Position numbers and translations under genes: made by a program
Part shown: positions 1-9,732 of the stretch, piece after piece
Layout: each line of letters opens with the position of its first letter
Numbering within the stretch: the stretch's first letter is position 1
Source of the DNA: Branchiostoma floridae
Taxonomy: Eukaryota; Chordata; Leptocardii; Amphioxiformes; Branchiostomatidae
Direction of reading: 5' to 3'
Length of the DNA: 48,861 bases
Assembly: GCF_000003815.2 (NCBI RefSeq)
Contig: NC_049985.1
Span: 12,933,388 to 12,982,248, forward strand
The notes under the pieces: model-generated
Databases searched by the model: none
Told to the model about the DNA's origin: nothing
The model's input: only the letters and a program-made list of their open reading frames with translations

Positions 1-237
1 ATATCCTGTTGAGAGGGTGAATTTGAATGGTCTGGGCAACCCTAGATGATGATGATGAAATACATGTGTTTTGAAAAAAAGATTTGATCTGACTTCCAGT
101 GCACCAGCAGAATTATGTATGATTATTATTTCTGCGACTTAGTTCTGGGGGAGGCCCAAGAAAAGCCACATGGGCTTCTGCCCACCCCCCACATGTACTT
201 CATTTCTATACATTTTGTTTTTAAGCCATGTTGTTAT
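1..237. other. Flanking non-coding DNA, left edge
   Basis: No exon, RNA gene or clear repeat is visible. The final six bases, TGTTAT at 232-237, are the left target-site duplication of the adjacent mobile element. Confidence 0.6.
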
Positions 238-1179
238 GGGGGCCCTAATGCCCTTTTGCGTAGAGCGTAATCGGCCATTTTGATTTTACGTAGAGCGTAG
301 ACGGATCGCTTAATTCAACGTAGAGCGTAATCAGTGCATTTTGCGTAGAGCGTAATTGACTCTTTTAATTCTACGTAATGTGTGGTAGCTCCCCGGAATT
401 TAGCGAAAAACGTCATGGATGAATTGTGTGTATAGCGGAATCAAACCTGCCCTAACCATTACCCTAAGTCCCTTCATAATGCAGGAAATTACGTTCCAGA
501 GGGTCGAGATTTCAAAATTTCCGTGGACCTCCTTTGCTACGCCCCGCACCATCTGCACTCACGGGGACATGGTGAAAATATGGTGGGGGCGTCGCCCTCA
601 AAAACTTAAACGGTATTTTTAATAGAAATTGCATTATAGATTCGTCCATGAAGGTTAGACATGCAGGTAATAAGACATGCCAAAACAGTTACTCCAGCAA
701 AATCATATCCAGTTGCTTATTTTTAATTGAGTAACTGTTTTGGCGGCATTAAGTATTGCCTAGTCTACGTGCAAAAAGTTGCCCCTCAAATGCAGGAAAT
801 AATATTTTAGAGGGTCAAGATTTCAAAATTTTCCAGGGGAGCATGCCCCGGGAACCCCTAGGATTGTCGTGCCTTCGGCGCCCAAGATGATAAAAATTCG
901 GTTAGCAATATTGCACCCCCGCGTTAGAAATTTGCTGCCGCTGACTCTGCCGCCGGTTACCATTAATACTTTTAACTCAACTTTTGTCACCTCTATGTAT
1001 CATAAATACCATCTTTGACACAAATGCTCATTCGCTCGGTGATGAGTTCTGCATAATGTGAGGGGAAACTTTAGAATTTAGCGTAGAGTGTAGAGAGGCT
1101 TCCTGAATTCATCGTACTACGTAGCCGGCCACCAGAATTTAGCATAGAGCGTTGTCGGGACCCTCCCATTGGGGCCCTC
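238..1179. mobile_element. Non-autonomous DNA transposon A (942 bp, 6-bp TSD)
   Basis: Both ends are defined. TGTTAT at 232-237 is repeated exactly at 1180-1185. The termini GGGGGCCCTAATG (238-250) and the reverse complement of CATTGGGGCCCTC (1167-1179) form a 13-bp inverted repeat with two mismatches. Just inside both ends lie arrays of CGTA-GAG-CGTA pairs in the same orientation: four on the left at about 259, 288, 319 and 343, and degenerate ones at about 1079-1152. The interior repeats a unit starting GCAGGAAAT at 481 and 792, followed by a match to AGATTTCAAAATTTC, and contains GCCTTCGGCGC at about 870. No transposase is encoded. The superfamily is unknown; 6-bp duplications are unusual, and Dada elements are one family known to make 6-7 bp ones. 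It shares its design and internal unit with the element at 4110-5327. Confidence 0.78.
255..420. repeat. Left subterminal array of CGTAGAGCGTA motifs
   Basis: CGTAGAGCGTA and close variants recur every 24-31 bp, separated by spacers resembling ATCGGCCATTTTGATTTTA. Each motif is itself a direct repeat of CGTA with a 3-bp centre. Arrays near transposon ends are often transposase binding sites; that role here is inferred. Confidence 0.7.
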
Positions 1180-1185
1180 TGTTAT

Positions 1186-1537
1186 GTGCGAAGAAAGAAA
1201 GAAAGAAGCCTTCCCCCCTCTAAATATTGTACAGCCCCCTTAAGAGGACTTAATGAGAATCAACCTGTCAAGCTGGCGGGCAGTTTGGTGGGCGATTTGT
1301 AGCCGGTGATTCATCCAGCAATTTGTGGTTGGACTGAGCATTAAGCAGCCAATCCAGCAAGCAGATTAAACAGCTGGATGGATATTGGTGATGTAACCAA
1401 TCGGGAGGTCCAAAGTCTGGTAACTGTTCTATGACAATGCGCGTGCCTTTTGTCCTAACTATGGCTTAAGCTAGTTTTCAAATCTGTAAACCAATCCTGG
1501 GCGTAAGAAGAACGCTAGCAATCTTGTAAGGACAGAA
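1186..1537. other. Non-coding interval with a short GAAA microsatellite
   Basis: A short purine microsatellite (AAGAAAGAAAGAAAGAAG-like) sits at about 1190-1207. The rest shows no exon or repeat I can recognise. If the minus-strand gene has its last exon at 1678-1538, this interval would hold its 3' UTR. I did not see a canonical AATAAA on the minus strand here. Confidence 0.4.
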
Positions 1538-1678
1538 TTAGCTATAGGCAGACAACCCATGTGGATTACAATTCAACTGAATCATCCCTCTTCTGTATTC
1601 TGCTTCTTCATCTTCTCCCATTTCGTACTCTGCATACCACGCAGGCGGCTTCATGGGATGGGGACGGCTGGAACCTCC
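1538..1678 (-). CDS. Possible 3' terminal exon of the pogo-derived gene
   Basis: On the minus strand a pyrimidine-containing acceptor ending CTCCACCACAG stands directly before GGAGGTTCC at 1678. The open frame then gives 46 residues and a stop at 1538-1540. The peptide is strongly biased, with KPPAWYAEYEMGEDEEAEY in its middle, a proline/aromatic stretch followed by an acidic patch, which is unlike the random frames nearby. Phase 0 here would fit a donor after codon 341 of the upstream exon (CAC|GTTTTT at 2030/2029), giving a 387-residue protein. That donor is weak, so the alternative is that translation simply ends at 2000 and this is an unrelated or chance frame. I do not recognise the peptide as a known domain. 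Confidence 0.35.
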   Translation of the reverse strand, partial: GGSSRPHPMKPPAWYAEYEMGEDEEAEYRRGMIQLNCNPHGLSAYS

Positions 1679-1999
1679 CTGTGGTGGAGTATGACAACAA
1701 AACATAAATCTGATTTGACGATAAAATGTCATTCACAACTAAAACATAGACATCATTCATAACTTAAAGATAGTAAAAAGGAAACTGTAGAATATATGTA
1801 GTTTTGCTGACAAGACCACGTATTCTATTGTGTCTGTATTTGCTATACTCATATTACATGCTTTGTATACTAAATATCTGAATTCGATGTATATAGAAAA
1901 TGAACCAGGATAACTCCATCAATTGAGTCAGATAGTTCAAACATGATAAACATTTAATATCAGCCTGGGAAAAAAATTTTGAAAGATAAGATATTGTAT

Positions 2000-3052
2000 T
2001 TAAAAAAGACAATAAGTATGGAAAAAAACGTGCCTGATATGTTGTTTCTTCCTTGCCTCTGCATCCTCCTGTCTCTTTCGTTTTCTCTCTTCCTTTTCTG
2101 CCAACTTCTTTTCACTCTCAGCTTGTATCTTTTCTTTCTGTAGCCTCTTTTCCAACTCTTTCTTCTCCTTCTTCTCGCGTTTCTTCTTCATCTCTTCTTT
2201 CCTACATTCTTTCCTTTCTTCCTTTTCTTTCTCTTCCAACCGCATTTCTTCCATTTCTTCTGTGTGCGTCAAAACTCTGCCTGTCAGTTGTCTTTTGAGA
2301 TTGCAGCGTGATGACTTTTTTGCTGGTGATATTGGGATGAGGATGTCATGCAGTTCCGGTGGGATGAGGGTTTGGATCAAAGGACTTTGCAGCGGGTTGC
2401 AAGCTGTACAGGGTGTATTACATGTGGGGCAAGCAGTAGTAGAAGCACTGGCAGGTATTGTGTCTTGTTTAGAGGAAGAAGCGGTAGTTGGAGTCATTGC
2501 GGAAGAAGCGGCAGTCGGAGTCGCCGTGGTGGAAGAAGTGTGGGGTCTTTTGTCCTTTGCTTTTGCATCCGTCAAGATTTCTTCTAGCTGTTCGAAATGT
2601 TTAAAAACTGCGCCGGCTGTGGAAAAGGCTGCTCGTTCCTTATTGAGTTGATCTGGTGACCTGAAATTGAGGTCGGGATGACGGCCTTTAAATCCCTTCC
2701 ACCATCTCTTCCCCGGCCCGGAGTCCTTGAAGCGAGGTTCTTCTCCCCGTCCCTTGGCACTTTTCTTCTCGATCTCGTATGCAAGGGCTTTAATCTCCCT
2801 GACTGTCAGGGGAAACCCCTTTTCAGCGAGATACTTGGCATAGAACACAAGGGCCCCCTCCTCCTCTGGTGAGAGGATGGAGGGTCTGCCCATCCTTTCT
2901 TTCGATTTGCCCGTTACTCTGTCATACAGAGTAGATTGAGGAATACCATATTCCTTTGCTGTTTTATTTACTGTGTTTCCATCCATCTCTTGCAATGCTT
3001 TTAGAGCGCTATCCATGTCTTCCTGAGTGTATTTTTTCCTTCTTGACGCCAT
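2000..3052 (-). CDS. Pogo/Tigger-derived HTH_psq + CENPB-type DNA-binding protein lacking the DDE transposase domain
   Basis: An uninterrupted 350-codon frame from the ATG at 3052. Residues about 8-50 (YTQEDMDSALKAL, then VNKTAKEYGIPQSTLYDRV) form a pipsqueak-type helix-turn-helix. Residues about 55-140 (GRPSILSPEEEGALVFYAK, then GKRWWKGFKGRHPDLNFR) match the CENP-B/Tc5-type second DNA-binding domain of pogo-like transposases. Residues 144-165 resemble the lead-in to a DDE_1 domain, but that domain of roughly 170-200 residues is absent. In its place is a Ser/Thr/Ala linker (172-207), a C208-C211-C215-C218 cluster, LIPPELHDILIP (229-240) and a Lys/Glu-rich coiled coil (about 263-338), all typical of pogo C-terminal tails. 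A start 15 bp upstream (3067) is open, but it spans an acceptor (TCTCGTTGTCAG|ATGGCG), so the ATG at 3052 is preferred. The likely role is a nuclear DNA-binding protein without transposase activity. It is either domesticated or an internally deleted element; the splice signals favour domestication. Confidence 0.72.
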   Translation of the reverse strand: MASRRKKYTQEDMDSALKALQEMDGNTVNKTAKEYGIPQSTLYDRVTGKSKERMGRPSILSPEEEGALVFYAKYLAEKGFPLTVREIKALAYEIEKKSAKGRGEEPRFKDSGPGKRWWKGFKGRHPDLNFRSPDQLNKERAAFSTAGAVFKHFEQLEEILTDAKAKDKRPHTSSTTATPTAASSAMTPTTASSSKQDTIPASASTTACPTCNTPCTACNPLQSPLIQTLIPPELHDILIPISPAKKSSRCNLKRQLTGRVLTHTEEMEEMRLEEKEKEERKECRKEEMKKKREKKEKKELEKRLQKEKIQAESEKKLAEKEERKRKRQEDAEARKKQHIRHVFFHTYCLF

Positions 3053-3414
3053 CTGACAACGAGACAAATGTCGTTTGTGAACAACTTAGATTTCTCTTCA
3101 CAAATAATCCACCATTGATCAGATATAACAAAGAAAATACACCCCTTTGTTTGTTTGTTTTATTACTTGACTTGACATGGCCTACAAGACTTAGGTATTT
3201 CAACTTGTACTCAACAAAATACGATAATAGTAAGCGATTAATTCTTTAACCTTGTGGGGTTTGAATTAAATATGGGCATTCAATAGAACGAGAAGTCGAT
3301 CAGGTATAGTGAGATTTTTTTAATGTTTTCGTTCTCGTATCACATGTTTCGTTATCAAAGTATAACTTATACAAATGGAAACGTCCAAGGGATAATCCAG
3401 AGATGTCTACTTAC
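3053..3414 (-). other. Predicted 362-bp 5' intron of the pogo-derived gene
   Basis: On the minus strand the donor reads CAAG|GTAAGTAGAC (exon end 3415) and the acceptor reads TTTGTCTCGTTGTCAG|ATGG (exon start 3052). Both fit the consensus well. The intron would separate a non-coding first exon from the coding exon that opens with the start codon. Confidence 0.6.
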
Positions 3415-3540
3415 CTTGATGTCATGAGGAAAAGCGCTAAACTGCACATAACTTGAAGCCGTGTTGTGAGTTGTTGCGAATAGCTGTGAGTCGTCTTGTG
3501 TTACATTTGAATGGTCACATGACGTGAATCACGTTCCTTC
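3415..3540 (-). other. Probable 5' UTR first exon and promoter side (5' end not determined)
   Basis: Only the 3' border (3415, before GTAAGTAG) is supported. The upstream limit given is a guess. An upstream ATG (ATGACATCAAG) at the exon end would join out of frame with the main start, a possible short upstream ORF. A palindromic-looking stretch with CACATGACGTGA (on the plus strand, about 3516-3527) contains a CRE-like TGACGT half and could be promoter sequence. Confidence 0.4.
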
Positions 3541-4103
3541 GTCAGCCTGTAAGGAAGGAGTGAAACTTGTGCAATTTTTTCGATCTTTATCTGCTGGGAC
3601 CAACTTCAACACATACTTCCGCTTTGCAATTATTTACAACAAGGTTTAGTCCATAACTAGTTGTACTTACCATGCGCAATTATGCGTGCATGTCTCCGCA
3701 ACAATGATACCGTACTTTGGACCTTACTGTACTTTGGACCCCCCGTTACATATTTTTATAGCCTGGACAGAAACGCACTGTATGAATGATACAGAATGTA
3801 CATACTCCTAAAAAGAGCAAACAGGAATTCTCTGACTTGTGTTTGTTGCTTTAAACAGGTCAGTCTTTGTGTCAAATTGGACAAAAGCCATTTGTCTAGT
3901 ACTTGACTCACATTTTTAGACCATTTAAGTCAGTTAAGAATGTATTATCTGGTTGACATGGTATTAGCCCATAGTGTACAGCTGTTGCTTGAATGTGTGG
4001 TGCTTGAACTAGTTTCTAGGGACCCGTCAAAGAGCCTGTCACTTATCCTAGCTGGGATGGAGGACTTGTGGGAAAATTAGGCAATCCCAGTGGCTATGAA
4101 ACT
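3541..4103. other. Non-coding interval upstream of the pogo-derived gene
   Basis: A local duplication of GTACTTTGGACC occurs at about 3712-3739. No exon or mobile element end is recognised. GTGTAT at 4104-4109 is the left target duplication of the next element. Confidence 0.5.
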
Positions 4104-4109
4104 GTGTAT

Positions 4110-5327
4110 GAGGGTCTGCATGCCTTTTTCCGTTAAGCGTTACAAGCCATTTTAATTCACCGTTAATCGTTACCGACCCTCTCTAATTTAACGTTAATCG
4201 TTATCGGTATATTCTTCGTGAAGCGTTATTGGTCGTTTTAATTCAACGTTAACCGTTATTTGCTATCCCGAATTCACCGTTAAGCGTTACCAAGAAATTC
4301 TTCGTAACCCGTTATACACACGAAGTCAAATGCCAGATAGAACCCCGGAAAATGCAGGAAATGGCGTTTCAAAGGGTACAGATTTCAAAATTTTCTCCGA
4401 GCCTCCCGGCCTTCGGCTCTGGACAGGGTAAAATATGTTGCGGAAGCGTCGCACTCAAAAACTTTATCACTCATACAGATTTCAGTGTTAACTTGGCTTA
4501 GTTTCGGGCAAAAAGTACTCCTAGAATGCAGACAATGAGGTTTCTCCGGACCTTCCTTGCGACGGCTGGCGCCTTTGGCGCTCACGATGACATGGTGAAA
4601 ATATTTAGGGGCGTGGGTAGGCACAAAAAAACTTTTCTCTCAAATAAAATGTCATTTAATTTAGCTTCGTCTTACAGCAAAAGTTGTCCTTCAGAATGCA
4701 GTAAATGGCGTTTCAGACGGTCCAGATTTTAATTTTCCCGGACTTATATTGCAACGTCTCGTGCCTTCTGAGCTTGAAATGGTAAAATATGTCACGGGTG
4801 GAGCTATAATCATTGTGTAATTTGATGAAAATGTCAAAATCAACCTAGCTTAGTCAGTCGGCAAAATTTGCCGAAAATGCAGGAAACAGCATTTAAGAGG
4901 GTCTTGATTTAAAAATTTTCCCCGGATCCCCCTGAGATGCTTCGCGCCTTCGGCGCTCCATGTGCTGAAACAATAGTTCAACCCCCCCCCCCCCCATAAG
5001 AAATTTGCTTCCGCCATCTCTGTGGCGGGCCGGGAACTCTACCTCCGTTAATTTACAGATGTCATGGACATTGTCCCTGTCATTCCTCCGGGTTCTGGGC
5101 ACCTTTTGCTTTGTCATTAGTAGGATATTTTCCCCCATTGATATAACTACTCTAGCGTTGTATGAATAGGAATGCACGTCAATGTTACTTTCAACGGTGT
5201 TATGTTTTGTGACTCCTTCTGAATTTACCGTTAAGCGTTACCGGGCCTCCTGAATTTACCGTTAACCGTTACCGGGCCTCCTGAATTCACCGTTAAGCGT
5301 TACCAAGACCCCCCCATGCAGACCCTC
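4110..5327. mobile_element. Non-autonomous DNA transposon B (1218 bp, 6-bp TSD)
   Basis: GTGTAT at 4104-4109 is repeated exactly at 5328-5333. The ends carry a perfect 13-bp inverted repeat, GAGGGTCTGCATG (4110-4122) and CATGCAGACCCTC (5315-5327). Inside lie subterminal arrays of CGTTA-AG-CGTTA pairs, about seven on the left at 4131-4312 and three on the right at about 5230-5303, in the same orientation at both ends. The interior has four copies of a 171-180 bp unit beginning near GCAGGAAATGGCG at 4354, 4528, 4699 and 4879. Each is followed by AGATTT(C)AAAATTTTC-like sequence, and most by a GCGCCTTCGGCGC-like stem. No transposase is encoded. It is structurally a cousin of element A, but its TIR and array motif differ. 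Confidence 0.82.
4354..5050. repeat. Internal tandem repeat of ~175-bp units (x4) in element B
   Basis: Units are anchored at 4354, 4528, 4699 and 4879 (spacings 174, 171, 180 bp). Each carries a degenerate GCAGGAAATGGCGTTTCA start. The last has GCGCCTTCGGCGC at about 4946-4958, which can fold on itself. A 14-15 C homopolymer follows at about 4982-4996. Confidence 0.65.
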
Positions 5328-5420
5328 GTGTATCTGTATCTGTCTGTATCTGTATCTATATAGCCGGTATAACCGCCGTTCGGCGTAACACACCAGCTAA
5401 GTGTGTTGTAGAGCCTGACA
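5328..5420. repeat. (TGTATC)n minisatellite and adjacent GC-containing repeat
   Basis: About four units of TGTATC/TGTCTG occur at 5330-5356, followed by CCGGTATAACCGCCGTTCGG at about 5364, a CpG-rich segment with local inverted symmetry. It looks like the end of another dispersed repeat, but the other boundary cannot be set from the window. Confidence 0.4.
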
Positions 5421-6409
5421 TACAAAGTTTAACTCAATACAAAAAGTTTGGAAACTTATTTTGGTTGTCAATGATCAAATCTTTGCATATCACTGGAAAG
5501 CTTGTTTATTACCCTTTACAATGATATTGTCTGTTTTGTTATGATCGTGCATTGGTGGGTTTAGTACCAGTGCTACTTATGCTGAACAAATATTCATTGA
5601 CAAGACATATAACATTAATCTCTATATTATTACATGCTTTCATGACTGTGCTTTCATACCTGCCCCCTAGTCTATTGCAATTAAACTGCACTTTCGGCAA
5701 ATTACTTTTGATCAACAATCAGCTAGACCTTGCTACCTTGACTGCTTTTCATTTAGATCCCAATTTCTTGGGATATTATTCTCTTGATATTCTAATTTAA
5801 GGTAACACCAGGGGTTGTTTATTTCATATATATCCTTTAGCTTGTTAATGTGTCTAGAATTTCAGAAATTCCCAGAGCCTTCCCATGTAATCATGGGAAA
5901 ATAGGAGGAGTACAGTCTTGTTGAAAATATTGCCCTACTGAACAGTAGAAAACGCTGAGAATTCACCTATTTTCTGTCATTATTTCTGTCCTTTTATGGC
6001 TGGGCCAAATGGAGAGGTGGCATCCGAGGTACCGGTATTGCTTATAGCCTTGTAAATTTTGACATAGCAAAATCAAAAATGGACTAATTTGAATTATTAG
6101 ATTGTTAGAAGAAGGCACTTGTGATCTTTAAGGAAATGATGCTCACAATATCTTTCTCTTTCAAGATATGTGCCTGTCCAGTAACATTACTGCACTGTTG
6201 GAAAGGTCACATGACAGAGTAGCTGAATTGAGTTGTAAACAACGATCAGATTATTGTTGGACTGGGCAGATCACTTTGTACTAATGATTGTAGCCTTTTA
6301 CAGCTTAAATTTTATTATGATATTTCGTGAAAAACTTCTATGGTATAATGGTACTTCTATGATCAAAGTGTCTTTACCCTTTTTTGAAAATGAAAAAAAA
6401 TCTTTTACC
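5421..6409. other. Non-coding interval
   Basis: An 82-codon frame at 5552-5800 has no domain or splice context. A small inverted motif, CCCATGTAATCATGGG, occurs at about 5882. Nothing else is recognised. Confidence 0.5.
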
Positions 6410-6720
6410 AAAGATCTTCAGATTTTGTGTTCAATTTTGAGATGTTTTGATGTGATCTTGAGGTGTTTTGACACAATCTTGAGATGTTTTAGAAAAATCT
6501 TAAGACGCTTTGCAAAAATCTAAAGATGTTTTGAAAGTTCCCCTGTCTTCAGATGTCTGGAAATATCTTTTGATCATTGCAAAGAATCTTGAGACTTTCT
6601 AAAAGATCTTAAGATTGTTTTAAAGATATCAAGATTGTCTCTCAAGATCTCAAGATTGTCTTCGTAAATCTCTAGATTGTTTTAAAAAATCTCGTGATTT
6701 ACTAGTATATACCACAAAAT
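6410..6720. repeat. Degenerate tandem repeat of ATCTTGAGATGTTTTGA-like units
   Basis: ATCTTGAGATG / ATCTTAAGATT motifs recur roughly every 26-31 bp, separated by TTTTGAAAAA-like spacers. The core AATCTTGAGAT is close to self-complementary with ATCTCAAGATT, and in the right half (about 6600-6700) the units appear as AGATCTCAAGATTGTC. The region therefore mixes both orientations of a near-palindromic unit. Confidence 0.6.
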
Positions 6721-9700
6721 CTTGCTAATTTTCATTTTCTCCTGCTGGGGGTCAGTGTGATTTGTGTGTAAGAGATAATATTTTCTCAATTGTAATCGGA
6801 TACAGTGTAATTATGTAACTTTGATCTGCAAATGGTCAAATTATTAGTCCAAAGTGTTCTGCTCACTGCAATTCTAATCTGCTCACTGTTCGTGCTGTAA
6901 TTTGAATTTGTACAATTTGTATAATTGAGTGTGTTTCCACAGCAGTAACTTAGAACCTCTGGATAGATTGTGGTATTTGGTACATAGATGTGAGTAGGTC
7001 ATGATCGACTATGGGTCACCTGGTGGCTGACCTGGGAACTGCAGCTGAATTTGCATTTTTTGTATATTTTTTTTCTTGACCAAGCTACGATCTTGACTTT
7101 TTGGTGGCAGATAACAGTTTAATTTGGAGCTGCAGGAGTGTGTCTGTTAGAAATCTTTCACATAGAAATCTTTCACAGAGTAATCTGAACAAATGGCATT
7201 TGGCATGCAGCTAGCATAGACAAAGATTTTTCAAATTAGGGCTTAATTTGCATAATTGATTAGGAAATTGTATAACTTCAGTGTTTTTTGTCATATGATT
7301 TAAACATGTAACCCACAGGTGACATATATAGTTAATTGAAGTTTGGCTTAATTAATGAAAATAGATGATAGTAAATTGTAATTTAAATGTAAAATTGCTA
7401 ATAATTCATCCATGTTACCTAGTAAAAGGTGTATTGAACCATGCATAGATTATGCAAATGTGGAGGTCATATTTCATGGAGGAAACTATGAGGTTTCCAA
7501 AGTTTCCTGAGCTCCTCAAATCCCACCTCACTGTCTCTTATAATCAAAGGGAGACAGATGGAAGAATCATTCTGAAAGCTCATACAATCCTCCCTTAACA
7601 ATGTCTCTTTTCTTTGGCAGTCTGGTCACAGCTGCTTGAAAAGACAGACAGGAAAGAAGCCATGCAATTACCCGGATAATGGAAAGGCATAGGCAACCTA
7701 TACCTGTCTTGTAATTAATTGGCAGAAATGGTATTAAAGGATTTTTGTGGCTTGAAGATTGCGACAGCCAATTTTTCTTCTCCCTTTAAGGAATTCTTAC
7801 ATTGAGTCATTAGGTTGAAACGCAAGACGAAAGCTGATATCTTAATTATAGGGTATGGTTGATTTTATGCATGTTGAGTCCTTATTGTGTTAAGCCCTCC
7901 CAACAGATACCTGGCTGAAATAGATAGTACTTGTGCTGCGTAACACCTGGAAACGTGAATGACGTAGTTTGAAAATTACTTGATGCCACTTAATCCTGGT
8001 TGCTAAGCTTGCATGTTTTCCCTTTCATTGCAGTAATTATCAGCGACACAAATTTTCCAGAAATGAAAAACCAGTTCTTTCTATATACTTTGTATGAGGT
8101 ACAGTTACTTAACAAATTACAATTTTCAAGATACTTCTTCATTTGACAAGACAAATGGGACAGTGAATTTTCCAAGTCAGTTTTCATTACCCAAAGTTTT
8201 AACTTGCTTTGGCCATAAATATCAGTTTATTGAAGCTGCGAGGTAGGTCATCCAATCATCCCACAAGGCTCCTCTCTTTATTCATGGGGAAAATACAGAC
8301 CACAAAAACCCCGGCAATATGGTAAGGTCTTTAGCATTTCACTCTCATTTGTGCAATGTAGAAATGCAGTTTCTGTGTTAAAGATGGCGTATTTTCACTG
8401 GTATATTTGCATGCTGGGTGTGAGGGATGTAATATTCCATATTCACAAAATGTCAAAAGCATTTAGAGCATTCAACTGTGGCATTTTGCAGAATAGTTAG
8501 CATGTTAATGCATAGGTGTCAAACATTTGATGTGATGAATGGTGACTGAATTACAGGGAACTCAATTGATCAAACGGAGACCTTTTGCTTTGAAGATTAA
8601 AGCGAACATGAATGCATATGGAACATCAGAAACCACCTGTTCTTTTGGTTACAGGCTAGTATTTATTCCTAACCCAATATGGAATATGGTTACCAATGTA
8701 GCTGCCTATACTACTGGTCACAGCTTTTTATATATAGATAATACCAGTTAATGGCAGCTCCAGATTATTAAAAATAGTAATTGTAGTAAAGAAATGTGCA
8801 CCTTTTATATATTGATTTAATGTATTTCGTACTGAGAGCCTGTGGGAGACATGGCAAAATGTCACAGTACCATATGATGAATCAATGCCCTTATGTACAG
8901 GTTTATTGTTTTGCCCATTTCCCCTCTATGATTTAATACTTCGTGAGTGTTTCCATTTTAAATAAGCTGACATTTTGGTGGCAGGTTTAGTGTTACAGTA
9001 ATTACATGAAGTGCATATGGCTGTGAATGTCAAAACCTTTTGTCAGCAGTCAAACCTGTATATATTACCTGCCAATGGTCTACAAAAGGTGTCTGGCTTT
9101 GCTAGATGATGTGTACACATGTACTTTGTTTTACTACCAAGGTGTTTTTAATTGCACATTATGATTAAGGCCACACCAATTTAACTAATTGTTTTTCGGA
9201 ATCGCCTGCTCCTATTTTTCAGAAAAATGAATAAGAAATTAACACACATTTGACTCAGCAAGTTTTCAACATGAAATTACTATGAAGCCATTCAGCAACC
9301 TTCAAATTAATATAGGCCTGATTTAGACACAGTTACATTGTATTCTACTCTGACATCTGGTCACAGTCAGCTTTATTCGGTGTCTACAGTTCTTATTGTC
9401 GCAGTCCAGATATTGGCAAAATTTCATCCGACATGTCCGCAGTATTCGTTCAACAACTTGGGGAGCCCTGACAACTTCAGCGTGTTTATAAAATGCGTCC
9501 CGACATCTGGAAGGATAATTATCAGATAGTGTGGGTGTTTGTGAAACTTGTAGTTGTACTACTCACTTTACTACAGTAACTGTACTGTGGTACTACATCA
9601 ACTCTTGTGAAACTCTGCTTTGTTGTCAAGGATGAGTTACTCCCAAACAGCCGCAGGACTCTTTGCATGATGCCAGATAGAGTGGCGGAGTGGCTCAATG

Positions 9701-9730
9701 CCTTATGTTATGCCTAATCTTTATGTTTTA
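6721..9730. other. Long non-coding interval (about 3 kb)
   Basis: AT-rich sequence with no supported exon. Open frames here (70 codons or fewer) have no domain signature or paired splice sites. A tandem of AGAAATCTTTCACA-like sequence lies at about 7149-7180. No TIR or TSD was found. Confidence 0.5.
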
Positions 9731-9732
9731 TA

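Noticed and set aside
255-420. CRISPR-like array
   Set aside because: The regular roughly 30-bp spacing is superficially similar, but units are 11 bp and degenerate, and spacers are related to each other; the arrays are transposon subterminal repeats in a eukaryotic genome.
2053-2651. Plus-strand frames antisense to the pogo-derived exon
   Set aside because: Low-complexity shadows of the charged coiled coil and Ser/Thr/Ala linker on the other strand.
3053-3067. Upstream in-frame start giving five extra residues (MSRCQ)
   Set aside because: These bases look like the end of an intron (TCTCGTTGTCAG), and the next ATG lies exactly at the predicted exon start.
7010-7060. ATGGGTCACCTGGTGGCTGA as the missing PDE2A first exon (Met-Gly start)
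   Set aside because: The frame gives no PDE2A-like N-terminus (it stops at the TGA) and no donor in the needed phase.
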